38,465 nucleotides of DNA from Streptomyces sp. rh34. Its GTDB lineage: Bacteria > Actinomycetota > Actinomycetes > Streptomycetales > Streptomycetaceae. Below, piece after piece: positions 15,586 through 23,308 of this stretch (its first letter is position 1; every line of letters starts with the position of its first letter). Made by a program: the position numbers and the translations under genes. Location: the NCBI RefSeq assembly GCF_002551245.1, contig NZ_NTGZ01000042.1, positions 1 to 38,465 of the forward strand. The letters run 5' to 3'. The notes under the pieces were generated by a model. The model was given only the letters and a program-made list of their open reading frames with translations. It was not told the origin of the DNA and ran no database searches.

Positions 15586-16182
15586 ATGCGCAACACCGTA
15601 CCCACCCTGTCCGCCATGCCGCAGCAGCGCCCCTCTCGGCCGGTGCCCGCTGTCGACCCGCTGGAGTCCGTTCTCCGGGCGGCGTTCGACGCCGGTGAGC
15701 CGTGCGACGCCGAGGGCAACCCCGTCATCGAGATCATCGCCGCGGCCCCGTCGTACGAGCTGCTGGCCGAGCAGGTCGCCGACCGGATCGCGGCCGAGAT
15801 GCCGGAGACGGCCGCGAAGATGGACCGGGCCGTGTTCGTCGCCCACGTCGCCGACGGGCTCCGCAGCGTCGCGCACGACCTGTGCCCCGACGGGCGGCTG
15901 TGGTGCACCGCCGACCCGGACAGTCACGCCGACCCGCGCGAGCACGTCCACCGCGGCCCCCAGATCGCCATGCACGGGGCCTACGGCGCCGACGTCATGG
16001 CCTTCCAGCTCTCCCAGCTCGGAGACGGGCCCGTCGAGTTGGCGTTCGTCGGCAACGGGGACTGGCCCGAGCTCAACCTCGACCAGGTCGACGAGCTGAT
16101 CGAGGACATGGCCGTACATCTGGACCGGCTGCGTGCGGTGCGCGCCAAGATGGCTGCGATCCGTACGGCGGCCGCCCTGTGA
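15586..16182 (+). CDS. Conserved AICE protein, DUF6907-like (198 aa)
   Basis: First gene of the transfer operon. The N-terminus is flexible. A segment with LCPDGRLWCTADPDSHADPREHVHRG (about 105-130) has the Trp-Cys then spaced His pattern also seen in the next gene (WCVDSHDQEPEALRDTGHRG), so the two are probably related; I place both near DUF6907 from memory. The C-terminus is helical (LDQVDELIEDMAVHLDRLRAVRAKM). Function unknown. ATG 15586 is preceded by AAGGGACC. Its TGA overlaps the next GTG. Confidence 0.7.
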   Translation: MRNTVPTLSAMPQQRPSRPVPAVDPLESVLRAAFDAGEPCDAEGNPVIEIIAAAPSYELLAEQVADRIAAEMPETAAKMDRAVFVAHVADGLRSVAHDLCPDGRLWCTADPDSHADPREHVHRGPQIAMHGAYGADVMAFQLSQLGDGPVELAFVGNGDWPELNLDQVDELIEDMAVHLDRLRAVRAKMAAIRTAAAL

Positions 16183-16547
16183 GCGCCGACCGCACCGTGA
16201 CGGTGCACACCACCGACCACGGGCCCGTCACGATGCCCGAACCGTCCTGGTGCGTCGACAGCCACGACCAGGAGCCGGAGGCTCTGCGGGACACCGGGCA
16301 CCGCGGGCCGCAGCACCGCGCCGAGTTCTACGGGCACGAGGTTGCCACCGCCGAGCTCGTCCAGGACCCGTTCGCGACGGCCGCCGACCGGAACACCGGG
16401 GTGTACGTCGCCATGGGCTACCTGGCGAGCACCCTCACCCCGGGCGAGCTGGACGAGCTGGCCGCGCTCCTCGTCGACTACGCCGGGACGCTGCGGCACC
16501 TGGCCCGGCAACTGTCCGTCCTGCGCACCCAGGAGGCAGGCCGATGA
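16179..16547 (+). CDS. Conserved AICE protein, DUF6907-like (122 aa)
   Basis: GTG 16179 overlaps the previous stop (GTGA), which fixes the start. The 122-aa protein has PSWCVDSHDQ with following histidines (HRGPQHRAEFYGHEV), a possible small metal site, then a helical C-terminal half (LTPGELDELAALLVDYAGTLRHLARQL). It resembles its upstream neighbour in layout. Function is unknown; its place in the transfer operon suggests an accessory role. Confidence 0.68.
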   Translation: MSADRTVTVHTTDHGPVTMPEPSWCVDSHDQEPEALRDTGHRGPQHRAEFYGHEVATAELVQDPFATAADRNTGVYVAMGYLASTLTPGELDELAALLVDYAGTLRHLARQLSVLRTQEAGR

Positions 16548-16765
16548 GCGACACCACCTCGTACACCGCACTGTTCGACCCGGCCGTCGACCAGACCCCG
16601 TGGACGCCGCCTCTTCAGCAGATCCTGAAGACCGCGCGCGAGGAACTCGAAAAGCAGGCCGCCGCGAACATCCACGACCGCCAGGCCATGATCCTCGCTG
16701 CTACCGGCCTGGAGATGCGTCTGAGGCAGCTGCTCGCCGCCCTCGACGAGGAGGCCGGCCGATGA
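16544..16765 (+). CDS. Small helical protein of the transfer operon (73 aa)
   Basis: ATG 16544 overlaps the preceding TGA, and its own TGA overlaps the ATG of the SpdB-like gene, so it is translationally coupled on both sides. The sequence is mostly amphipathic helix (LQQILKTAREELEKQAAANIHDRQAMILAATGLEMRLRQLLAALDEEAGR). No family recognised. Confidence 0.68.
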   Translation: MSDTTSYTALFDPAVDQTPWTPPLQQILKTAREELEKQAAANIHDRQAMILAATGLEMRLRQLLAALDEEAGR

Positions 16766-17817
16766 GCCGCATCGACCCCCTGACTCCCGGACAGATCAAG
16801 TCCGCCGAGCGTGCCCTGTCCGCTGGCACGTGGGCGATCACCGCGGGCGCCGTGCTGTTCTCGGTCTTCACCGTCACGCCGCTCGTCGAACGGGTCACCC
16901 CGGACGGGTGGGGATGGACGGCCCCGATCCTGCCGCTCGTTGTCGACGCGGCGGTCGTCATCGTGGTCCGGCTGGACGCCACCGTGGACCGGCTCCGCAC
17001 GACCGGGGGTCGGTGGCCGGCCGCGCTCCGGTGGCTCACCGGTCTGATGACCTTGCTGTTGAACATCGGGGACAGCGCGCTCAAGGGCGACGCGACCGGG
17101 GTCGCTGTTCACGCGGTCGCGCCGCTGCTGCTCATCGTCACGGCGGAGGCCGCGCGTTCATACCGAGCCGCGATCGGCCGGGCGCTCGACGAGATCGAGC
17201 GTTCACGGGCCGCCGAGCAGGCCGAGCGTGAACAGGTCGCTGCTGCTCGTGAACAGCAGCAGCGAACCGAGCGTGAACAGCGCGAGCAGCAGCGTCGGGC
17301 CGATGAACGCGAGCGGGCAGAGCGGGCCGAACGCCTTGAGCGTGAGCGGGCCGAGCGCGAGGAGCGGCAGGCACGGGAGGCGCGGGAGCACGCCGCCGCT
17401 GTGGCCCGCGAGCAGGCCGAGCGAGAGGCAGAGGAGCGTCGGGAGGTACGGGCAGCGGAGCAGGCCCGAGCCGACCGCGAGCGGGCTGAACGCGACCGGG
17501 TGGCCCGTGAACGCGCCGAGCGTGAGCGTGCCGAGCAGGCCGCCCGCGACCGTGCCGCGGCCGAGCGCCGCGCGGCCCGTGAACAGCGGGAGCAGGCACC
17601 CGTGAACACCCCCACCCCCGCCATGAACAAGACGGCCCCCGCCGTGAACACACCCCCCGCCAAGCTCGACGAGCAGGCAGCCCGTGAACACATCACCGCG
17701 GCCGTGAACGCCAACGCGGGGGTGACCGTGCGGCAGCTCGCCGACGAGACCGGCTGGTCTATCGGATGGGTCTCCGCCCGCCGGCAGGAACTCCAGACCG
17801 CCGGGGGTGCGTCATGA
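16762..17817 (+). CDS. SpdB-like DUF2637 membrane protein with charged coiled coil and C-terminal HTH
   Basis: Protein of 351 aa. Four membrane helices lie in the first 140 residues (about 20-43, 50-70, 90-108 and 114-132), matching the DUF2637 domain of actinomycete transfer proteins. Residues about 145-290 are an extreme Glu/Arg/Gln/Ala coiled coil. The C-terminus (HITAAVNANAGVTVRQLADETGWSIGWVSARRQEL) is a winged-HTH-like DNA-binding segment. Spread proteins of this kind are thought to help move plasmid DNA between mycelial compartments. ATG 16762 overlaps the previous stop. The gene holds nine GTGAAC hexamers in two codon phases, several using the rare codons CGT and GAA. Confidence 0.85.
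   Translation: MSRIDPLTPGQIKSAERALSAGTWAITAGAVLFSVFTVTPLVERVTPDGWGWTAPILPLVVDAAVVIVVRLDATVDRLRTTGGRWPAALRWLTGLMTLLLNIGDSALKGDATGVAVHAVAPLLLIVTAEAARSYRAAIGRALDEIERSRAAEQAEREQVAAAREQQQRTEREQREQQRRADERERAERAERLERERAEREERQAREAREHAAAVAREQAEREAEERREVRAAEQARADRERAERDRVARERAERERAEQAARDRAAAERRAAREQREQAPVNTPTPAMNKTAPAVNTPPAKLDEQAAREHITAAVNANAGVTVRQLADETGWSIGWVSARRQELQTAGGAS
17228..17711 (+). repeat. Cluster of nine GTGAAC motifs within the SpdB-like gene
   Basis: GTGAAC starts at 17228, 17249, 17273, 17507, 17579, 17602, 17644, 17684 and 17704, usually extended to GTGAACA(C/G). Six are in the CGT-GAA-C phase (Arg-Glu) and three in the GTG-AAC phase (Val-Asn). Two inverted copies occur at 17107 and 17201. 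The dual phase shows that the DNA word, not the peptide, is repeated. Confidence 0.72.
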
Positions 17818-18116
17818 GCGACCTTGAGAAGGCCGCCCGGGACGCGGTCGACGCGCAGGCGAACAGCGAGCAGGTCGCACTGATCCTCGCCGTGCTCCAG
17901 GCGCAGCAGCTCGCCCAGCCGCAGCAGCCCCCGGCGCCGCCGGCGGTGCGCCCGACGGGGTCCGCGGCGAAGTGGATCGGCATCGGGATGGGCGGGTCCG
18001 TCTTCCTGATCGCGTTCGCCCTGTCCGCCGTCGCCGTCGCGATCAGCGCGGTGGCCCTGACCATCTGCGTTCTCGTCCTGCGGTCCGTGTGGCAGGACGT
18101 CCGTAAGAGCGGCTGA
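17814..18116 (+). CDS. Small membrane protein of the transfer operon (100 aa)
   Basis: ATG 17814 overlaps the preceding stop. An N-terminal helical, Gln/Ala/Pro-rich part is followed by one or two membrane helices (about 52-92: KWIGIGMGGSVFLIAFALSAV and AVAISAVALTICVLVL). Size, topology and position resemble SpdA/SpdC-type spread proteins, but I see no specific motif. Confidence 0.7.
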   Translation: MSDLEKAARDAVDAQANSEQVALILAVLQAQQLAQPQQPPAPPAVRPTGSAAKWIGIGMGGSVFLIAFALSAVAVAISAVALTICVLVLRSVWQDVRKSG

Positions 18117-18194
18117 CAGCTGCCCGATCCGCCCGGGTGAGACGGGCGGTGAGGGGAGCCGGACAGTCCGGTATCCACTACGGAAGGCCCCACC

Positions 18195-18401
18195 ATGAGC
18201 GACCAGCAGACCCCGCAGGAGATCGGCACCCACGCCCTGGCCAAGGCCGTCGAGCACGCCGACCGGGCCGACCGATACGTCACCCGTCCGTTCGGCAGCG
18301 ACAAGGAGAACCACGCGCGGATCGCGATGTACGGCAACCTCGCCACCGCCTACGCCCAGATCGCCAAGGCCGCCGCCGCCCTCACCACCGACAACGCCTG
18401 A
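18195..18401 (+). CDS. Hypothetical protein (68 aa)
   Basis: GGAAGG lies 7 nt upstream of ATG 18195. The protein is helical (GTHALAKAVEHADRADRYV...HARIAMYGNLATAYAQIAKAAAAL), without Cys or membrane segments. Not recognised. It lies in the transfer operon, 15 bp before the next gene. Confidence 0.62.
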   Translation: MSDQQTPQEIGTHALAKAVEHADRADRYVTRPFGSDKENHARIAMYGNLATAYAQIAKAAAALTTDNA

Positions 18402-18416
18402 CCAGGAAGGACACCC

Positions 18417-18740
18417 ATGTACTCCTACACCCGAGCCGAGAACCGCGAACGCGGAAAGCTGTTCCGGAAGGGCTTCCGCCAGGCCCTCGCCGACTGCGTT
18501 GACCCCGCGATCCGGCAGAAGATCGAGCGCATCGACCAGGCCGCTGCCGAGCGCGGGCAGCGGGAGCTGAACGCCCTGCACACCGTGCGGGAGACGGACC
18601 GGCAGGCCGTCGCCACCGCCAAGGCCGCCGTGCGCACCGCGTCCCGCGAGGGCAAGGCCGCCGCCCGGCAGGCCCTGCGGGACGCCGAGCAGCAGCTCAA
18701 GCGCTCCGAGCGGGCCGTGCACAAGGCCGAGCAGCAGTAG
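18417..18740 (+). CDS. Basic helical hypothetical protein (107 aa)
   Basis: AGGAAGGA precedes ATG 18417. The protein is rich in Arg, Lys, Ala and Gln and looks like one long coiled coil (QKIERIDQAAAERGQRELNAL ... AARQALRDAEQQLKRSERAVHKAEQ). It is unrelated to any family I recognise and may bind DNA or the transfer proteins by charge. It lies 87 bp upstream of the translocase gene. Confidence 0.62.
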   Translation: MYSYTRAENRERGKLFRKGFRQALADCVDPAIRQKIERIDQAAAERGQRELNALHTVRETDRQAVATAKAAVRTASREGKAAARQALRDAEQQLKRSERAVHKAEQQ

Positions 18741-18827
18741 CTACACCACGGGGCGGCCGCCAATCCGCCAAGACAACCGGCCACCCCGTGCCACCCGCCA
18801 CTCAGCAGAGAGCAGGAGACCCTCATC

Positions 18828-20954
18828 ATGACGGACGTCGACACCCGCCCAGTCAACGGGCACACCCTCACCAAACTGCACCCCATCCCCCCGGAGCTCG
18901 TCGGCCCGCCGCCGGCCCCGGCCGACGAGCCCGACACCGTCGAAGCCGTCGACCGCCCGGACAACCCGCTGGCCGACTGGCTGACCGTGCCCGACGCCCC
19001 CGTCCTGCCCGTGTGGGCCGGGTCGGCAGCCTCGATCCGCGCCAACGTCGCCGCGTTCGCCCGCCTCACCTGGTGGCAGGCCCGCTACCACGGCATCCGG
19101 ACCCCGAAGTACCTGGTCAAGACGCTGCTGCTGGCCGCGCGTGGCTTCTACCGGGCCACCGTCGGTATGTGGCCGACCCTGTCCGCACAGGACCACAGCG
19201 CCGCCGTGAAAGCGCTCCGCGCCCAGTCGAAGGCCAAGCCCGAAGACGTCGACCTGGCACTGCGGCTCCAGCTCGCCCACGCCGAGCGCACCCGTACCCG
19301 CCGGTGGCGGTTCGGGGCGGCCGCCACGGCCGTCGCCGCCGCCACCATCGGCATCATGCTCGCCGACCCGGTGGTGCAGGCCGGGGTAGCGGCAGCTGTC
19401 GTCACCCCGCTCGCCCATCTCGGCCGGGGCAAGGACACCGTGCTCCTCGACCAGGGGGCGCCGCCGCTGCGGGTCGACATGTCCGCGCAGCAGCTCAACG
19501 ACGCCCTGCGCGCCGCTGGCCTCCTGAAAAGCGGCCGGGGCGACGAGGAAGGCCCCCGGGTTACGTGCACGATGGGCCCGGTTCGTGACGGCCGCGGCTG
19601 GGCGGTGATCTTCGACCTTCCTCGGGGTGGGGGCAAGACCGCGTCCGACGTCCTCACGAAGCGGGAAGTCATCGCGCAGGAACTCGGGGTCGACGAGATC
19701 CAGGTCATCATGTCCCGCGTCCGCGCCGCGAAGGGCGGCAACGCCGGCCGGGTGTCCATGTGGGTCGCCGACGACGACCCCTACCTTGGTGCGCCGAACC
19801 CGTCGCCGCTGGTCAAGGCGCACACGTTCTCCATCTGGGACCCGATCCCGTTCGGGCAGGACGCACGCGGCAACCGCATCGAGGTGCCGGTGATGTGGCA
19901 GTCGATGTTCTTCGGCGGGCTGCCCCGCCGGGGGAAGACGTTCACCCAGCGCCTCATGACCGCGGCCGGGCTGCTGGACGCCTACGTGCGGCACTACGTC
20001 GCCGACGGCAAGGGCGGCGCCGACTGGATGCCGATGCGGGCCGTCGCCCACCGGCTCGTCATGGGTGCCGAGGACGACGCCATCGAGGCGCTCAAGGCGA
20101 TGTTGGCCGAGCTGCTCGTGGAGATGGAGCGTCGCTTCGCGATCCTGCGGGAGCTCCCCACCAGCATCTGCCCCGAGGGCAAGCTCACTCCGGAGCTGGT
20201 CCGGCTGAAGAACATGCCGGTCATCTTCGTGACGGTCGACGAGCTGCAGGAGTACTTCACCGCGATGGAGAAGGAGGACCGGGAGCAGGTCATCAACGAT
20301 CTGTGCCGGATCGCCCGCCGCGGGCCGGCCGCCGGGTTCGTGTCCAACTTCGCCAGCCAGCGCCCCGACGCTGAGTCCGTCCCGACGAAGCTGCGGGAGA
20401 TCATCACGCTGCGGTACTCCACGCAGGTCGTCGACAAGGCCAGCAGTGACATGGTCCTCGGGAAGGGCAAGGCCGCCCAAGGCGCCGACGCATCCGTCCT
20501 GTCCGAGGACCACGTTGGCACCGGGGTGCTGGTCACCGGGCCCGCGTCCTACGTCACCGTGCGCGCCGACTACCTCGACGGGCCCGCCTTCGCGAAGCTC
20601 TGCGCGGTCGGCCGCGCCCTCCGTCAGACGGCCGGGCAGCTCACCGGGGACGCGGCCGGAGACGTCACCGCGGCCGCCGACGCGGCCGGGCTCAAGCTCG
20701 CCCCGATCCTCTCCGACGTCCTGGAGGTGATGCGGCACTCCCCGCGCATGTTCACCACCGACCTGATCGCCGGGCTCGTGAACCTCGACGAAGACGTGTA
20801 CGGCGACTTCAACGGCGAGCGCCTGGCCGCCGAGCTGGAGACCGCCGGCGTGAAGCGCACGAGCAAGCAGGTGAAGATCAGCGGCACCACGCTCGCCGGG
20901 TACCAGCGGCGCGACATCGAAGGCGCCGTACCCCCGGAAATCCTCCTCGGGTAG
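18828..20954 (+). CDS. TraB/TraSA-type FtsK-SpoIIIE DNA translocase
   Basis: Protein of 708 aa. Walker A GGLPRRGKT is at about 363-371 and Walker B VIFVTVDE at about 465-472, in a FtsK/SpoIIIE-type motor domain. Helices around residues 95-110 and 162-195 are likely membrane segments. The C-terminus (about 640-705, VLEVMRHSPRMFTTDLIAGL...KRTSKQVKISGTT) is a winged helix comparable to the FtsK gamma/TraB domain that recognises short DNA repeats (clt/TRS). This single protein is expected to move double-stranded element DNA between mycelia. CAGGAGA precedes ATG 18828. Confidence 0.92.
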   Translation: MTDVDTRPVNGHTLTKLHPIPPELVGPPPAPADEPDTVEAVDRPDNPLADWLTVPDAPVLPVWAGSAASIRANVAAFARLTWWQARYHGIRTPKYLVKTLLLAARGFYRATVGMWPTLSAQDHSAAVKALRAQSKAKPEDVDLALRLQLAHAERTRTRRWRFGAAATAVAAATIGIMLADPVVQAGVAAAVVTPLAHLGRGKDTVLLDQGAPPLRVDMSAQQLNDALRAAGLLKSGRGDEEGPRVTCTMGPVRDGRGWAVIFDLPRGGGKTASDVLTKREVIAQELGVDEIQVIMSRVRAAKGGNAGRVSMWVADDDPYLGAPNPSPLVKAHTFSIWDPIPFGQDARGNRIEVPVMWQSMFFGGLPRRGKTFTQRLMTAAGLLDAYVRHYVADGKGGADWMPMRAVAHRLVMGAEDDAIEALKAMLAELLVEMERRFAILRELPTSICPEGKLTPELVRLKNMPVIFVTVDELQEYFTAMEKEDREQVINDLCRIARRGPAAGFVSNFASQRPDAESVPTKLREIITLRYSTQVVDKASSDMVLGKGKAAQGADASVLSEDHVGTGVLVTGPASYVTVRADYLDGPAFAKLCAVGRALRQTAGQLTGDAAGDVTAAADAAGLKLAPILSDVLEVMRHSPRMFTTDLIAGLVNLDEDVYGDFNGERLAAELETAGVKRTSKQVKISGTTLAGYQRRDIEGAVPPEILLG

Positions 20955-20957
20955 AGG

Positions 20958-21109
20958 GGTCCCCCTGTACCCGACCCCCTGCAGCCACGCGTTCACCCCG
21001 CCCCCCAGGCGCCCACCTGCGGGGCCCGGAAGTAGCGGGGGCCCTCTACCCCGGTCATGGGGCGGGTAGAGGGCCCCGACCTGCAAGGTAACGCCGGTAC
21101 AGGGGGACC
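20958..21109. repeat. Nested inverted repeats downstream of the translocase gene
   Basis: Outer arms: GGTCCCCCTGTACC (20958-20971) and its exact complement at 21096-21109. Inner arms: GGGGCCCTCTACCC (21038-21051) and its complement at 21064-21077, with a 12-nt loop. The outer left arm begins 4 nt after the translocase stop. The region is noncoding. It may be a cis site for transfer, a complex terminator, or both. Confidence 0.65.
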
Positions 21110-21124
21110 GAGCCCCCACACAAG

Positions 21125-21156
21125 GAAGGCCCCCAGGCAGCAGTCTGGGGGCCTTC
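21125..21156. terminator. Bidirectional terminator at the convergence of the element's two halves
   Basis: GAAGGCCCCCAG (21125-21136) pairs perfectly with CTGGGGGCCTTC (21145-21156) around an 8-nt loop. It separates the plus-strand transfer operon from the minus-strand genes. Confidence 0.78.
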
Positions 21157-21165
21157 GTCATGCGG

Positions 21166-21477
21166 TCAGGGCGCGTCGTCCAGGGCCTTCTGGTAGATGT
21201 CGCGGAGCCGCCCGCCGACGTCGCACCGCCCAAGACGGCTGCACCCGGCGCAGTCCGTGGTGTGCAGCAGGTAGGCCCGGTAGGCCACCTCGTGGGCCTG
21301 CTCGGCAACCGGGGTCAGGCCGCGCTGCTCTCGGCACGGGGCGCACGCGTACAGGGCCGCCCCGGGGCCCGAGTTCTGCTCGACGATGTCGACCATGACG
21401 GCGGTCCCCGAGGGGCCTTTGTGCCAGTGGCACCAGCCGAACGGCGCGGGCGCTGCTGTGCTCGATGGTGTGGTCAT
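21166..21477 (-). CDS. Small cysteine-rich protein (103 aa)
   Basis: Contains WCHWH near the N-terminus, CAPC at about 45-48 and DCAGCSRLGRCD at about 75-86, so it probably holds one or two structural zinc ions. Not recognised beyond that. It is the last minus-strand gene of the element, following the XRE-DUF5753 gene after 87 bp. A 17-bp repeat shared with the promoter region of the 67-aa gene lies 41 bp upstream of ATG 21477. Confidence 0.65.
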   Translation of the reverse strand: MTTPSSTAAPAPFGWCHWHKGPSGTAVMVDIVEQNSGPGAALYACAPCREQRGLTPVAEQAHEVAYRAYLLHTTDCAGCSRLGRCDVGGRLRDIYQKALDDAP

Positions 21478-21517
21478 GGCCAGGACCGTAGGAGCCGCCG
21501 CGTGTGGTGGTCCTGGT

Positions 21518-21534
21518 GGTTGCGCGAGATTGCG
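21518..21534. repeat. 17-bp repeat, copy 1 (putative XRE operator)
   Basis: GGTTGCGCGAGATTGCG is identical to 23208-23224. It lies just upstream of the minus-strand 103-aa gene. Confidence 0.6.
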
Positions 21535-21564
21535 TGACCCCGCACGAGCGTTGGGGCGGATTGC

Positions 21565-22407
21565 TCAGGAGGGGGCAATCAGGTGCCGTGCGCGGGCGAT
21601 GATGCGGTGGGCCCTGGCCCCGTAGGCAGCCGACTCGTTCAGCCCGTCCCACGTCCGCCCGTACAGTTCGAGGTCGTCGGCCGTGTCGAACGTCAACTCG
21701 GTGTTGATCGTCTCGACGACGACACGGGACTCGTCGAAGATCCAGAACCCGTGCTTCGGGGTCAGGCGCATCGGGGCACCGAGCGGCACGATGCCGAACT
21801 CCACGGTACTCATCCCGATCAGCCCGACCAGCCTGTCCAGCTGCCCGGCCATGACCTCCCGGGGGCATACGAGGGCGTGCAGAGCCCCTTCCCACACCAG
21901 GACCCGGAACAGCTTCCCCGCCGCGTACAGCACCTCTTGGCGGCGCATCCTCGACGCAACCGCAGCTTCGGTATCCCGGGGCGTCTGCAACAGTTCGGCG
22001 CGCGCCATCAGCAGATGCCTGGCGTAGTCCGGGGTCTGGAACAGTCCGGGGATCACCGTGGCTTCATAGCCGCGGAGGACCGTGGTCTGCCGGTACTCGA
22101 CGACGTACCGGTCCTGCACCGGCGAATGGCCCGCAGCGAGCTGCTTACGCCAGTGCCGCTGCCGGGACTCCAGCACCCGCAGCCGACCGAGGAGATCCGC
22201 GGCGGTGTCGGGACGCCCACAAGCCGCCGCCCACGCCTGGAGGTCTTCGGGGGTGGCGGTCTGCCGGCCGTTCTGGAGCCGGGACACCTTCGACGGCTGC
22301 CACCCGAGGAGCTGGGCGAAGTCGCGGCCGTTGAGCCCGGCCCCGGTGCGCAGCTCGTTCAGCCGCGCGCCGAGGGCCTCCCTCGCGCTCTGGAAGTCGG
22401 TGCTCAC
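21565..22407 (-). CDS. XRE-family regulator with DUF5753 domain
   Basis: Protein of 280 aa. The N-terminal HTH is LGARLNELRTGAGLNGRDFAQLLGWQPSKVSRLQNGRQ (about 10-47). The rest is the DUF5753 domain with characteristic YRQTTVLRGYEATVIPGLFQTPDYARHLL, RQEVLY and VWEGALHALVCP stretches. Streptomyces has dozens of such regulators, usually paired with a small partner encoded next door (often DUF397); here the partners are DUF6879 and a 67-aa protein. GTG 22407 overlaps the DUF6879 stop as GTGA. Confidence 0.88.
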   Translation of the reverse strand: MSTDFQSAREALGARLNELRTGAGLNGRDFAQLLGWQPSKVSRLQNGRQTATPEDLQAWAAACGRPDTAADLLGRLRVLESRQRHWRKQLAAGHSPVQDRYVVEYRQTTVLRGYEATVIPGLFQTPDYARHLLMARAELLQTPRDTEAAVASRMRRQEVLYAAGKLFRVLVWEGALHALVCPREVMAGQLDRLVGLIGMSTVEFGIVPLGAPMRLTPKHGFWIFDESRVVVETINTELTFDTADDLELYGRTWDGLNESAAYGARAHRIIARARHLIAPS

Positions 22408-22937
22408 ACCGACGAACGTACCTGCGCCCACACGGTGGCCGAGGGCGTAGCGAGCGGCCAGGCGGTATCCCTGGCCCGGCACGCGGCGAGCACTTCCGTC
22501 GGATCTTCTGTGACCTCGACGCCGACCGTGGTGTCCGTCTCGTCGATGTGGAACCGGGCGACGAGACGTGAGTCGAACAGCCAGAAGTCGTAGTCGGGCA
22601 GGCCCGCGGACTCGGCTACGTACCGGCTGAGTACCCGGATGTCCTCGCCGGCCGCAATGTTGCTCGACGCGGCTGCCATGAGGAATCGCTGCCCGTCCGT
22701 GGGTGGGTCGTCGACGATCCGGACGCGGGAGAAGTGGGCGCCCCGTGCCGTCTTCTCCCGCACGTTCGTGTTCCACGGGCTGCCCGGGGCCGGCTGCGGG
22801 TCGATGCCGCGCATGAACGCCTGGAACCGTTCCCCGGCCCGGTCTGTGGCGTACCCGCGGCGGGTCTCCAGGCGGAACGCCGTGTGCTCGAACTCGTCGA
22901 ATAGGTGGGTGATCTCCTCGAAGGGGACCAGTGGCAC
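22404..22937 (-). CDS. DUF6879 family protein
   Basis: Protein of 177 aa (LVPFEEITHLFDEFEHTAFRLETRRGYATD ... YDFWLFDSRLVARFHIDETDTTVGVEVTEDP). I recognise the layout as the actinomycete DUF6879 family from memory: an alpha/beta protein that accompanies XRE-DUF5753 regulators. No catalytic motif is evident. The stop overlaps the regulator's start and the gene follows the 67-aa gene by 3 nt, so the trio is translationally coupled and probably acts together. Confidence 0.75.
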   Translation of the reverse strand: MPLVPFEEITHLFDEFEHTAFRLETRRGYATDRAGERFQAFMRGIDPQPAPGSPWNTNVREKTARGAHFSRVRIVDDPPTDGQRFLMAAASSNIAAGEDIRVLSRYVAESAGLPDYDFWLFDSRLVARFHIDETDTTVGVEVTEDPTEVLAACRARDTAWPLATPSATVWAQVRSSV

Positions 22938-22940
22938 GGG

Positions 22941-23144
22941 TTACTCCTTGGGGGCGAAGCGGGTCAGCAGGTCGCGAGGGATGACGACGGACGTCTCATT
23001 GGCGCCGACGTTGCGGAGCTGGGCAAGGTCTTCGGGGTTGGTGAGCTGGTCACCCTGGACCACGATGTCACCGGTCTCGACGACCTCGTAGAGCGTCGGG
23101 CAGTTGCCGTCCTCGGAGGTGGTGCCGATGAACCTGAGCGTCAC
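22941..23144 (-). CDS. Small acidic partner protein (67 aa) of the XRE-DUF5753 module
   Basis: GTG 23144 is chosen because GGAG lies 8-11 nt upstream and the product VTLRFIGTTSEDGNCPTLYEV resembles the start of small Streptomyces proteins found beside DUF6879 genes. An upstream in-frame extension to 23273 would run through the putative operator repeats. The protein is acidic and beta-rich (YEVVETGDIVVQGDQL) and ends in Lys-Glu. It could be a ligand or antagonist of the XRE regulator, like DUF397 proteins; this is inference. Confidence 0.68.
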   Translation of the reverse strand: MTLRFIGTTSEDGNCPTLYEVVETGDIVVQGDQLTNPEDLAQLRNVGANETSVVIPRDLLTRFAPKE

Positions 23145-23207
23145 AACAGGGCTCCGTTCTCGCAGGTGAGGCACCAGCATGCAGGCGACGGGCTGGCCAT
23201 GGGGGCC

Positions 23208-23224
23208 GGTTGCGCGAGATTGCG
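23208..23224. repeat. 17-bp repeat, copy 2 (putative XRE operator)
   Basis: Identical to 21518-21534. A degenerate third copy (CGTTGCGCGAAGTGCG) begins near 23246. Both lie upstream of the minus-strand trio. Confidence 0.6.
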
Positions 23225-23308
23225 GCGGCACCTCGCCAACTGTGCCGTTGCGCGAAGTGCGCCCGGCCCTCATTGCTCACCAAGGGCCGGGCGCACCGCT
23301 CTGTCGCT

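Noticed and set aside
17109..18722. Long minus-strand frames opposite the SpdB-like gene with repeated Ser/Arg or Val-His-Gly units
   Set aside because: Reflections of the Glu/Arg coiled coil and the GTGAAC repeats; no start signals.
18741..21308. 855-aa open frame on the minus strand
   Set aside because: Antisense to the translocase gene with its intact Walker motifs.
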